Source: Thiomicrorhabdus sp.
GTDB lineage: Bacteria > Pseudomonadota > Gammaproteobacteria > Thiomicrospirales > Thiomicrospiraceae
Assembly: GCA_021648185.1 (NCBI GenBank)
Contig: JAKITH010000078.1
Location: forward strand, 1-5,862
DNA: 5,862 bases
Direction: 5' to 3'
Shown one piece after another: positions 1 through 5,795 of this stretch (position 1 is the stretch's first letter; every line of letters starts with the position of its first letter). The notes beneath the pieces were generated by a model that was given only the letters and a program-made list of their open reading frames with translations, was not told where the DNA came from and made no database searches. The position numbers were made by a program, and so were the translations under genes.

Positions 1-1161
1 TTCATCAAGTAATATGGCTGTAACAACGGCTTTTAAGTCTCCTTTAATTCCATTTCCATTATCATTAAAGACACGTGCAACTCGCTCAACATAGGCAGGG
101 ATAGGGTTGCTGGTGACTAAACGTTGTATTAGCTGTTTACTAATAAAAGGGGCTACATTTGGATGTTTAAAGGCGTTGTCTAATGCAAGCTCGAGGTCTT
201 CTTGTGCTGTTAGACCACTGGGGCTTATGTGATCGTTAAGTAATTTTTTTTCAGACGTATCATGATAGCGCTCTATTGCAACCATCGGTTTATTGTGATC
301 TTCTACTCCAAAATATGAAGTCCATGTTGCACCCTCATAATTCCAGCCAGTAAAGACTTTCGCGAAGGCTTCAATTGTTTTTTGATTGTAGCTGGGTATG
401 GTGTTGCCATTATGGTCTAATTTTGGAGTGCTATCCAGGTTCAGTTCAGCAACGCCAATGGTAAACAGTTGTAAAAACTCTCGTGCATAGTTTTCGTCAG
501 GGCGAATGCCTGTTTCAATATTTTCTTTTTGATTACGAATCATGCTTAAAAACACACCCATTGCAGGGTTAAGGGTGGCTTCTTCAAGCAAGTCTCGATA
601 ATTTCCAAAAGCATGTTTGATTAAAATGTCGTAATAATTGGCAATCGCGTATTGGCGGTCAGATAAGCCTAACCCTTTTGAATCTGAAATGACTAAAATT
701 TGGCTTAGCGCCAGTGCAACACGTTGACGTAATTGATCTTCTCCATTGACCGCTACTTCCCACCAAATTTGATGCCGTGGCTCTCTGTATCTTGGCGTGT
801 CTCTAAATTTTTGGTTATTGATGACCTCTGGCACACACATTTTTGGCGCTAATTGTTTGATTTTTGGGGTATGAAATGTTGCGGGTAGATTAAATTGTGT
901 ATTTAACCAGCTTTCATAAGAGCCGTTATCAACGAGGCTTTTAATACTCTGTTCTGTTGCTCCGAATGTTGCACGATCTAAAAAAAGAGCCGCATTTGTT
1001 TGGGTTTTTATTTGATTTGGTAGGTTTGGTGAAGAAGGTTGTGCGGGAAGGCTTTCATCTAATGACAAAGGTTTTTCTAATGAGCCTTCGCCACCTCCTC
1101 CACAAGCAACGAGAGAAATTATGATTAAATATAGAGTGGACTGTTTAATGAAGTGGATCAT
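1..1161 (-). CDS. DUF1800 family lipoprotein, 3' end cut by window edge
   Basis: Read on the minus strand from an ATG at 1161-1159, the frame is open for 387 codons to the window edge without a stop, so the C-terminus is missing. The N-terminus is a lipoprotein signal: K6, a hydrophobic stretch (about residues 9-18), then lipobox L17-V-A-C20 followed by a Gly-rich run, so the mature protein should be lipid-anchored via Cys20, probably facing the periplasm or outer membrane. A Pro/Ser/Asn-rich linker (about 30-55) leads into the DUF1800 domain: FLDRATFGAT (60-69), RQRVALALSQILV (146-158), RPDENYAREFLQLFTIG (220-236) and a block from HPNVAPFISKQ (333-343) to about residue 369. These are recalled family hallmarks. 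The biochemical function of DUF1800 is not established; members often sit next to a DUF1501 gene, which would lie beyond position 1. The codon use is AT-rich. The ribosome-binding site is weak. Family assignment is confident, function unknown. Confidence 0.88.
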   Translation of the reverse strand, partial: MIHFIKQSTLYLIIISLVACGGGGEGSLEKPLSLDESLPAQPSSPNLPNQIKTQTNAALFLDRATFGATEQSIKSLVDNGSYESWLNTQFNLPATFHTPKIKQLAPKMCVPEVINNQKFRDTPRYREPRHQIWWEVAVNGEDQLRQRVALALSQILVISDSKGLGLSDRQYAIANYYDILIKHAFGNYRDLLEEATLNPAMGVFLSMIRNQKENIETGIRPDENYAREFLQLFTIGVAELNLDSTPKLDHNGNTIPSYNQKTIEAFAKVFTGWNYEGATWTSYFGVEDHNKPMVAIERYHDTSEKKLLNDHISPSGLTAQEDLELALDNAFKHPNVAPFISKQLIQRLVTSNPIPAYVERVARVFNDNGNGIKGDLKAVVTAILLDE

Positions 1162-1217
1162 CTGTACTTCTATTTAGAGTGGATAATTTTTTAAAGATAT
1201 TTTTTAATCAATTTTTG

Positions 1218-1245
1218 ATTCTATCGTATAAAAAAAACTTATCCA
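1218..1245 (-). promoter_or_regulatory. Candidate sigma70 promoter for the DUF1800 gene
   Basis: On the minus strand, TGGATA (1245-1240, 4 of 6 matches to TTGACA) is followed after 16 nt by TAGAAT (1223-1218, 5 of 6 matches to TATAAT). It would give a leader of about 50 nt before the ATG at 1161. The surrounding DNA is so AT-rich that chance -10-like boxes are common, so this is only a candidate. Confidence 0.28.
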
Positions 1246-1258
1246 GGGTGGTATTTTT

Positions 1259-1274
1259 ACCTATCTTTATAGGT
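1259..1274. repeat. Perfect 6-bp inverted repeat, 4-nt loop
   Basis: ACCTAT (1259-1264) and ATAGGT (1269-1274) are exact reverse complements around CTTT. A T-run on the left and an A-run on the right extend the dyad after a two-base mismatch. It lies just upstream of the candidate leftward promoter, where an operator could sit. It may equally be chance; no regulator can be named. Confidence 0.3.
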
Positions 1275-1399
1275 TCAAAAATTTTTATATTTTTTTATCA
1301 TAAAAAATATTACCTGTGTATGGGCTGGATTCATTTTTTTGAACTAAAAAGCGATCAAAAATAGTTTTGTTAGAGGCTATAGAAAAAACTAAAGTTTTT

Positions 1400-1438
1400 T
1401 TATAACCTTATAACCTTAGACGTATTTACCTTATAACG
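1400..1438 (+). repeat. Three TTATAAC direct repeats upstream of the pcnB promoter
   Basis: TTATAACC occurs at 1400-1407 and immediately again at 1408-1415, and TTATAACG at 1431-1438; the second and third copies are both preceded by CC. The last copy ends about 30 bp before the -35 box of the proposed pcnB promoter, a position suitable for an activator site or an upstream AT-rich element. No known binding-site family is recognised, and an origin by short tandem duplication is also possible. Confidence 0.35.
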
Positions 1439-1468
1439 CTCGGAAAGAGACAAAACTCTTGTAATTCG

Positions 1469-1496
1469 TTGAAGTCTGGTTAAAAATCGCTAAAAT
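1469..1496 (+). promoter_or_regulatory. Likely sigma70 promoter of the pcnB-folK-panBC operon
   Basis: TTGAAG (1469-1474, 4 of 6 matches to TTGACA) and TAAAAT (1491-1496, 5 of 6 matches to TATAAT) are separated by 16 nt. Transcription would start near 1503, giving a leader of about 20 to 32 nt depending on the start codon used. The nearby GGAGGA at 1497-1502 would then lie upstream of the transcript start, so it cannot be the ribosome-binding site; it is also too far from either start codon (20 or 32 nt). Confidence 0.55.
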
Positions 1497-1534
1497 GGAG
1501 GATTCTTTTTAAGATATAAACATTGAACCTTTTT

Positions 1535-2983
1535 ATGCGACAATTTATTCGTAAGATTACCTCTCTTTTTTCTAAGTCCTCTGATGACGCCTATCCTGTT
1601 AATACCAATCAAGCGCCTTTGATACTGTCTCGTGATGAGCATGATCTTTCACGTCAAGACATTGATGGCTCTGCGTTGGATGTGCTGTATGGCTTTAAGC
1701 GAGCAGGCTACGAGGCGCACTTGGTGGGTGGCTGTGTTCGAGATTTATTGTTGGGCTTAGAGCCAAAAGATTTTGATATTGTGACCAGTGCCGAGCCGGA
1801 TGAAGTGAAGGCGATATTTAAACACCGTTGCCGTTTAATTGGCCGCCGCTTTCGTTTAGCGCATGTGCGTTTTGGGCGAGATGTGGTTGAGGTCGCTACC
1901 TTTAGGGGAACGGGCGAGAGTAAGGCGGATGTTAATCGTCAAGATCGTTTTGGACGCAACGGAAAACGTTCTGGCGCGGCGCATGAGGTGGATGACACGG
2001 GTCGTGTGGTTCGAGATAACGTCTATGGCACGATTGAAGAAGACGCTTGGCGTCGTGACTTTACGGTCAATGCGCTGTATTACAATATTAAAGATTTCTC
2101 CATTATTGACTATACGGGCGGCTTAGAGGACATTGAAAAAGGGCAGTTACGATTAATTGGTGACCCTGAAACGCGTTACCGTGAAGATCCGGTGCGGATG
2201 ATTCGTGCGATTCGTTTTGCAGCCAAGTTGGGGTTTAAAATTGAAGAGAAGACCGAAACCCCTATTTATGAATTGGCCCCTCTTTTGCGGGATGTCTCTC
2301 ATGCAAGAATGTTTGAAGAGGTGTTAAAGCTGTTTCACAGTGGTGTGGCTGTACAAGTCTTTGAAAAATTACGCCATTATGGATTGTTTGAGCATCTGTT
2401 TCCGCAAACGGACGATATCTTGGCCGAAGAGAAAGATGGTTTTCCAAGAATGCTGGTGATTGAGGCGCTTAAGAGTACCGATCGTCGTATTAGAGAAGGA
2501 AAATCGGTAAACCCTTCCTTCTTGTTTTCAGCACTGCTTTGGGAGCCGATGCTTCAGCGGAGAGCGGAGTATTTAGACGAAGGGCTTTCACCTCAGGAAG
2601 CATTGTATGCGGCGGCGGATGATGTCATTGGCGAACAGATTAAGTGCACCGCGATTCCAAAACGATTTACTGCTCAAATGCGAGAGATTTGGATTTTTCA
2701 GGATCGTTTGCCAAATCGACACGGAGACCGTGCTCAAAAATTACGCGAGCATGTGCGATTTAGAGCGGCGTATGACTTTTTAGGCATTCGTTCGGCAGCG
2801 GGTGAGGAAGAGGTAACGGAAGTATTTGATTGGTGGACCGTGTATCAAGAGAAAAATCCAGTAGATCAAGTGGCCTTTGCCAATGATGTGGTGAGGCCAG
2901 ATCGTCAAAAAAAGCCAAGACGAAACCGTAATTTTTACCGTAAGCGCAGCCACTCGGCGCACCGTAAAAATATCGAATCGTAG
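1535..2983 (+). CDS. pcnB: Poly(A) polymerase I (PAP I, polynucleotide adenylyltransferase)
   Basis: Adds poly(A) tails to RNA 3' ends, which promotes RNA decay by the degradosome and, in plasmid-bearing cells, affects ColE1-type copy number. Residues below are counted from the ATG at 1535 (482 aa). The class II nucleotidyltransferase head shows LVGGCVRDLLLG (63-74) and the catalytic D79-x-D81 pair in DFDIVT. The PAP-type motif RLIGRRFRLAHV (about 100-111) and the long insert before RDN favour poly(A) polymerase over the CCA-adding enzyme. RRDFTVNALYY (173-183) and RYREDPVRMIRAIRFA (214-229) follow. The C-terminal tail is strongly basic (about 450-482), as in E. coli PcnB, where it helps bind RNA. 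Length is close to the E. coli enzyme. A TTG at 1523 is an alternative in-frame start (486 aa), directly after an in-frame stop at 1517-1519. I prefer the ATG because MRQFIRK matches the usual start of the family. Neither start has a clear Shine-Dalgarno sequence. It is the first gene of the operon. Confidence 0.95.
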   Translation: MRQFIRKITSLFSKSSDDAYPVNTNQAPLILSRDEHDLSRQDIDGSALDVLYGFKRAGYEAHLVGGCVRDLLLGLEPKDFDIVTSAEPDEVKAIFKHRCRLIGRRFRLAHVRFGRDVVEVATFRGTGESKADVNRQDRFGRNGKRSGAAHEVDDTGRVVRDNVYGTIEEDAWRRDFTVNALYYNIKDFSIIDYTGGLEDIEKGQLRLIGDPETRYREDPVRMIRAIRFAAKLGFKIEEKTETPIYELAPLLRDVSHARMFEEVLKLFHSGVAVQVFEKLRHYGLFEHLFPQTDDILAEEKDGFPRMLVIEALKSTDRRIREGKSVNPSFLFSALLWEPMLQRRAEYLDEGLSPQEALYAAADDVIGEQIKCTAIPKRFTAQMREIWIFQDRLPNRHGDRAQKLREHVRFRAAYDFLGIRSAAGEEEVTEVFDWWTVYQEKNPVDQVAFANDVVRPDRQKKPRRNRNFYRKRSHSAHRKNIES

Positions 2984-2993
2984 TAAAATATTT

Positions 2994-3482
2994 ATGGCAA
3001 CGGCATTTATTGGGTTGGGGAGTAATCTTTCGGATCCGGTTAAACAGTTAAATTTGGCCATCTCTTATATCAACCGATTGCCAGACACATCGGTGGTTCG
3101 CACCTCTCAATTTTATGGCTCAACCCCGTTGGGTCCAAGTGATCAACCTGACTTTGTAAATGCCGTCTGTTTAATTGAGACAGCCTTTACGCCTTTAGCC
3201 TTATTATCTGCATTGCAAACGATTGAATCTGAGCAGGGGCGGGTCAAAAAACGTCACTGGGGAGAGCGGTTGATTGATTTGGATATTCTGCTTTTTGATG
3301 GGTTAGAGCTGGCCTCAGATGTATTAACCATTCCACACAAAGAACTGACCTCTCGAGATTTTGTATTGATTCCGTTATTGGAGATCGCTCCTGATTTGGC
3401 GATTCCGAATAAAGGATCGGTTAAGTCTCTCATTGCAACATTACAAACCAGTTATTTATACCCTCTTTCTAGCGACTCTTAG
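2994..3482 (+). CDS. folK: 2-amino-4-hydroxy-6-hydroxymethyldihydropteridine pyrophosphokinase (HPPK)
   Basis: Transfers pyrophosphate from ATP to 6-hydroxymethyl-7,8-dihydropterin, the step before dihydropteroate synthase in cytosolic folate synthesis. The 162-aa product matches the small HPPK fold (E. coli 159 aa). It opens with [10 protein letters not shown] (6-15), followed by the pterin-side segment FYGSTPLG (40-47). The family signature spans W89 to D97, with R92 and the two Mg-binding aspartates D95 and D97 at the same numbers as in E. coli. H115 (IPH) and R121 also fall at E. coli positions. The ATG lies 10 nt after the pcnB stop and has no visible ribosome-binding site, so translation is probably coupled to pcnB. 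The pcnB-folK pair is conserved in Gammaproteobacteria. No defects are seen. Confidence 0.96.
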   Translation: MATAFIGLGSNLSDPVKQLNLAISYINRLPDTSVVRTSQFYGSTPLGPSDQPDFVNAVCLIETAFTPLALLSALQTIESEQGRVKKRHWGERLIDLDILLFDGLELASDVLTIPHKELTSRDFVLIPLLEIAPDLAIPNKGSVKSLIATLQTSYLYPLSSDS

Positions 3483-3496
3483 ATAGGCACGTTATT

Positions 3497-4291
3497 ATGC
3501 GAACCACACTTTCAACATTAAAAGCCATGCATCAATCGGGCGAAAAAATTGCCTGTTTAACGGCGTATGATGCCTCTTTTTCCCACTGGCTAGATCAGGC
3601 GGGCGTGGATATGATTTTGGTGGGCGACTCGTTAGGCATGGTGGTGCAAGGTCATGCAACGACCTTACCCGTGACACTAGATGAGATGGTTTACCATACG
3701 CAAATGGTGCAACGAGGCAATCAGCGTGCATGGTGTATTGCCGATCTACCTTTTATGTCCGATGCCACGCCTGAAAAAGCTTTAGAAGCCGCCGCCCGTT
3801 TGATGAAAGAGGGAGGGGCAAATATGGTGAAGTTGGAAGGGGGCGAGCGAGTACTGAATACGATCGCACAGCTGTCCTCTTTGGGTATTCCGGTTTGTGG
3901 TCATTTGGGGTTGTTGCCGCAATCGGTTGAAAAGAAAGGCTATAAAGTGGTTGGACGTGACCGACACTCAGCAGAAAAACTATTAAAAGATGCCATGGCA
4001 TTACAAGCGCACGGAGTGGAGATGCTGGTATTAGAGTGTGTGCCTTCGCCATTGGCTCAAACGGTGACCGAAGCACTGTCGATTCCTGTGATTGGCATTG
4101 GAGCGGGTGCAGGCACGTCAGGACAAGTGCTGGTATTGCACGATATTCTGGGGTTAACGGTAGGTAAAACGCCAATGTTCTCTAAGAATTTTTTAGAAGG
4201 TACTGACTCCATTCAAAAAGCCATTACGGCGTATGTGCATGAAGTAAAAGCGGGGTATTTTCCGGCCTCAGAGCATGAGATTACGTTGTGA
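3497..4291 (+). CDS. panB: 3-methyl-2-oxobutanoate hydroxymethyltransferase (ketopantoate hydroxymethyltransferase)
   Basis: Catalyses the first committed step of pantothenate synthesis: transfer of a hydroxymethyl group from 5,10-methylene-tetrahydrofolate to 2-oxoisovalerate, giving ketopantoate. The protein is 264 aa, the same length as E. coli PanB, and should form a TIM-barrel oligomer in the cytosol. Visible motifs are LTAYDA (21-26), VGDSLGMV with Mg ligand D44 (42-49), IADLPF with D83 (81-86), VKLEGG with K112 and E114 (111-116), the catalytic glutamate in LECVP (E180), and [12 protein letters not shown] (199-210). The start lies 14 nt after folK; an AGG at 3485-3487, 9 nt before the ATG, is a weak ribosome-binding site. 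It overlaps panC by 4 nt. Its folate cofactor gives a loose link to folK upstream. All key residues are present. Confidence 0.97.
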   Translation: MRTTLSTLKAMHQSGEKIACLTAYDASFSHWLDQAGVDMILVGDSLGMVVQGHATTLPVTLDEMVYHTQMVQRGNQRAWCIADLPFMSDATPEKALEAAARLMKEGGANMVKLEGGERVLNTIAQLSSLGIPVCGHLGLLPQSVEKKGYKVVGRDRHSAEKLLKDAMALQAHGVEMLVLECVPSPLAQTVTEALSIPVIGIGAGAGTSGQVLVLHDILGLTVGKTPMFSKNFLEGTDSIQKAITAYVHEVKAGYFPASEHEITL

Positions 4292-5139
4292 ACATCATTG
4301 AATCACTCAGTGAATTAAGATCGGTCGTTAAGGCGTGGAAGCTGTCGGGATTAACCGTTGGTTTTGTGCCTACGATGGGAAATTTACATGCAGGTCACTT
4401 GAGCTTGGTAGAGCTGGCGCAACAACGGTGTGATAAGGTTGTGGTGAGCGTGTTTGTAAATCCGATGCAGTTTGGACCCGATGAGGATTTTGACTGTTAC
4501 CCGAGAACGTTTAAAGCCGATTCAGAGAAGCTGGCGGATTTATCGGTGGATGTGCTTTATGTTCCATCGGTAGCAGAGATGTACCCCAATGGTTTGGAGC
4601 AGTCGGTGGTCTCTGTACCGCCTGCTTTAACTGGGTTGTTAGAGGGGGCGAGCCGTCCTGGTCATTTTGATGGCGTGAGTACGGTGGTATGTAAGCTCTT
4701 TAATATGGTGCAAGCGGATGTGGCGGTGTTTGGCCAAAAGGACTATCAGCAGCTACGTGTGATTCAACAAATGGTGCAGGATTTAAACATTCCCGTTGAG
4801 GTTGTTGCGGCACCCATTGCGCGAGATAAGGATGGCTTGGCGTTGAGTTCTCGTAATCAGTATTTGTCCAAAGCAGAGCGAGCCATTGCGCCTAAGTTAT
4901 CGGTTGTATTGCAGGACATCGCCTTGGCTATTGAGTCGGGTAATCAAGATTTTACGGCATTAACGGATGTGGCGACACAACGGTTATTGGAGGAAGGATT
5001 TGATTCTGTAGATTACATTCAAGTGTGTGATTCGATGACTTTGCAACCGGCAAAAAGTGCCTCTCAATCGCTGGTGGTCTTAGCGGTAGCACGTTTAGGC
5101 AGTACTCGCTTGTTGGATAATAGGGAGGTAAAAATCTAG
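4288..5139 (+). CDS. panC: Pantothenate synthetase (pantoate--beta-alanine ligase)
   Basis: Joins pantoate to beta-alanine with ATP via a pantoyl-adenylate, the last step of pantothenate synthesis. The 283-aa length equals that of E. coli PanC. It belongs to the HIGH-motif nucleotidyltransferases: [11 protein letters not shown] (27-37) carries H34 and H37. VNPMQF (58-63), [14 protein letters not shown] (121-134), FGQKDYQQL (148-156) and the KMSKS-like [11 protein letters not shown] (184-194) complete the active site. Translation starts at GTG 4288, which overlaps the panB stop (GTGA, 4 nt), so it is probably translationally coupled to panB; an ATG alternative at the same place does not exist. 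The stop is followed after 6 nt by a long hairpin shared with convergent panD, which supplies its beta-alanine substrate. Confidence 0.97.
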   Translation: MNIIESLSELRSVVKAWKLSGLTVGFVPTMGNLHAGHLSLVELAQQRCDKVVVSVFVNPMQFGPDEDFDCYPRTFKADSEKLADLSVDVLYVPSVAEMYPNGLEQSVVSVPPALTGLLEGASRPGHFDGVSTVVCKLFNMVQADVAVFGQKDYQQLRVIQQMVQDLNIPVEVVAAPIARDKDGLALSSRNQYLSKAERAIAPKLSVVLQDIALAIESGNQDFTALTDVATQRLLEEGFDSVDYIQVCDSMTLQPAKSASQSLVVLAVARLGSTRLLDNREVKI

Positions 5140-5145
5140 AATATT

Positions 5146-5200
5146 CCTCCCCTTGTTTAGGCCATTTAATACATGTTGTAGTGGTCTAAATAGGGGGGGG
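5146..5200 (+). terminator. Long GC-ended hairpin between convergent panC and panD (atypical terminator)
   Basis: The left arm (5146-5164) starts CCTCCCC and the right arm (5182-5200) ends in G8. Read as plus-strand RNA, all 19 positions pair, four of them as G-U wobbles. The 17-nt loop contains a further TACA/TGTA mini-stem (5170-5173, 5177-5180). Read as minus-strand RNA, the wobbles become A-C mismatches, so the fold is better in the panC transcript. No U-tract follows on the plus side (AGAAAAAG), so this is not a textbook rho-independent terminator; it may protect the mRNA 3' end or stop RNA polymerase with help. On the minus side a modest T-rich stretch follows (5145-5131), usable for panD. 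Confidence 0.5.
5149..5159 (+). repeat. Direct repeat C4TTGTTTA, copy 1 (copy 2 at 5696-5706)
   Basis: The 11 bases CCCCTTGTTTA occur at 5149-5159 and 5696-5706, 547 bp apart, and form the C-side arms of the two hairpins flanking panD. The left hairpin reads C-arm then G-arm, the right one G-arm then C-arm, while each arm keeps the same orientation. Confidence 0.7.
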
Positions 5201-5205
5201 AGAAA
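5193..5205 (+). repeat. Direct repeat G8AGAAA, copy 1 (copy 2 at 5660-5672)
   Basis: The 13 bases GGGGGGGGAGAAA occur identically at 5193-5205 and 5660-5672, 467 bp apart, one beyond each end of panD. Both copies are also preceded by TAGG-like sequence. Exact recombination between them would remove panD and its -10 box. Confidence 0.75.
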
Positions 5206-5208
5206 AAG

Positions 5209-5598
5209 TTAACTGGCTTGTTTGACTTGAATGGGAAGGGTGTTACGTGTGTGGGTAATGCGATTTTCGGCATCAAAATAGACCAGTTTTGGTTTAAAGG
5301 TATCTGCTTCAGACTCTTCCATGGCTATGTACGTTGCAATGATGAGCAAATCTTTAGGCTCGACTTTATGAGCCGCCGCACCATTTACGGAGATTATACC
5401 GCTGTTCTCTTCGGCACGAATCGCATAGGTAGTAAAACGTTCGCCATTGTTGATGTTATAAATATGAATTTGCTCATATTCACGAATGCCAGCCATGTCT
5501 AAAAGATGACCATCAATTGCACAGGATCCTTCGTAATCCAGTTCGGAGTGCGTGGTGGTCACTCGGTGAAGCTTTGATTTTAGTAACGTTACTTGCAT
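5209..5598 (-). CDS. panD: Aspartate 1-decarboxylase precursor (pyruvoyl enzyme)
   Basis: Decarboxylates L-aspartate to beta-alanine, the second substrate of PanC. The 129-aa proenzyme is close to the E. coli length (126 aa). Self-cleavage between G24 and S25 in YEGSCAID (22-29) creates the pyruvoyl cofactor at the new N-terminus of the alpha chain. Other conserved positions visible are K9 and H11 in KLHRV, R54 and Y58 in GERFTTYAI (52-60), and N72 with G73-AAA in SVNGAAAH (70-77). The ATG is preceded by AAGAGA (5609-5604), a usable ribosome-binding site. Unlike the common panBCD arrangement, it faces panBC on the opposite strand with its own promoter, and lies downstream of ppc. Both sides carry G8/C-rich hairpins that share sequence. 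I cannot tell which maturation factor (PanZ/PanM) it uses, if any. Confidence 0.96.
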   Translation of the reverse strand: MQVTLLKSKLHRVTTTHSELDYEGSCAIDGHLLDMAGIREYEQIHIYNINNGERFTTYAIRAEENSGIISVNGAAAHKVEPKDLLIIATYIAMEESEADTFKPKLVYFDAENRITHTRNTLPIQVKQAS

Positions 5599-5635
5599 AC
5601 TTTTCTCTTGGTTCTGAGATTAAATTAGTTCAAAT

Positions 5636-5641
5636 ATTATA
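5636..5641 (-). promoter_or_regulatory. panD promoter: perfect -10 box, G8 tract in place of -35
   Basis: On the minus strand TATAAT (5641-5636) matches the sigma70 -10 consensus exactly. A start near 5629 would give a leader of about 31 nt carrying AAGAGA before the panD ATG. No TTGACA-like box exists 15 to 19 nt upstream; that interval falls into the C8 run (complement of G8 at 5660-5667) and CTCCTAAG. The promoter must therefore work through its -10, an activator, or the unusual tract itself. Confidence 0.6.
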
Positions 5642-5655
5642 CTATTTTTGTTCTT

Positions 5656-5701
5656 AGGAGGGGGGGGAGAAATTTAAAACTAAATTTTACCCCCCCCCCT
5701 T
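5656..5701. repeat. G8/C10 hairpin upstream of panD
   Basis: G8 (5660-5667) faces C10 (5690-5699). Inside, AAATTTA (5670-5676) and TAAATTT (5681-5687) are exact reverse complements around an AAAC loop, joined to the GC part by one G-U pair and one A-A mismatch. This makes a stem of about 16 pairs with a GC clamp and an AT top. On the minus strand it lies after ppc and before the panD -10, but no U-tract follows in that direction, so classic termination is not supported. Its arms share an 11-mer and a 13-mer with the hairpin at 5146-5205. Confidence 0.6.
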
Positions 5702-5723
5702 GTTTAAAAGAATAAAAGAGTTT

Positions 5724-5765
5724 AAACCTGATAAACCTCAAATTAACATGGGGATTATCGGGTTT
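5724..5765 (-). terminator. Candidate ppc terminator
   Basis: On the minus strand, 30 nt after the ppc stop, AAACCCGATAATCC (5765-5752) can pair at 12 of 14 positions with GGTTTATCAGGTTT (5737-5724) across a 14-nt loop. A T-rich stretch follows (AAACTCTTTTATTCTTTT, 5723-5706). The U-run is interrupted and the stem has two mismatches, so this is a moderate candidate. The fold is slightly better on the plus strand, where one mismatch becomes a G-U pair. Confidence 0.42.
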
Positions 5766-5795
5766 GCAGTTGGTTTTAGTTCTCGGGCAAGCTCC

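Larger units (their letters stand above)
1162..1534. other. AT-rich divergent intergenic region
   Basis: This stretch separates the leftward DUF1800 gene from the rightward pcnB operon, so it should hold two divergent promoters. It is dominated by A and T runs and is visibly more AT-rich than the genes. I see a convincing rightward promoter (1469-1496), a weaker leftward one (1218-1245), a perfect 6-bp inverted repeat (1259-1274) and three TTATAAC repeats (1400-1438). The 61-codon open frame inside it (1179-1364) starts with GTG and encodes a Phe/Lys/Ile-rich composition typical of random AT-rich DNA. I do not call it a gene. No tRNA or recognisable riboswitch was found. Confidence 0.6.

Noticed and set aside
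1287..1310. Near-palindrome ATAT-T6/7-AT...AT-A6-TAT
   Set aside because: It contains almost only A and T, and arms differ by one base; such palindromes are expected by chance here.
1179..1364. 61-codon plus-strand open frame in the intergenic region
   Set aside because: It starts at GTG, has no ribosome-binding site, and its Phe/Lys/Ile/Tyr-rich composition is what AT-rich non-coding DNA gives by chance.
1535..2983. tRNA CCA-adding enzyme as an alternative identity for pcnB
   Set aside because: The GRRFRLAHV motif, the long insert before RDN, the basic C-terminal tail and the folK neighbour all point to poly(A) polymerase.
2780..3061. 93-codon minus-strand open frame across the pcnB-folK junction
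   Set aside because: It is antisense to two well-supported genes, with no ribosome-binding site or family features.
3753..4175. 140-codon minus-strand open frame inside panB
   Set aside because: It lies wholly antisense to panB, which has every expected motif; the product resembles no family I know.
5218..5502. 94-codon plus-strand open frame antisense to panD
   Set aside because: panD is certain on the other strand; this frame has no recognisable features. Antisense RNA is possible, but a protein is not supported.
5193..5667. G-quadruplex from the G8 tracts
   Set aside because: Each tract is a single isolated G8; the two lie over 450 bp apart, so no four closely spaced G-runs exist on one strand.
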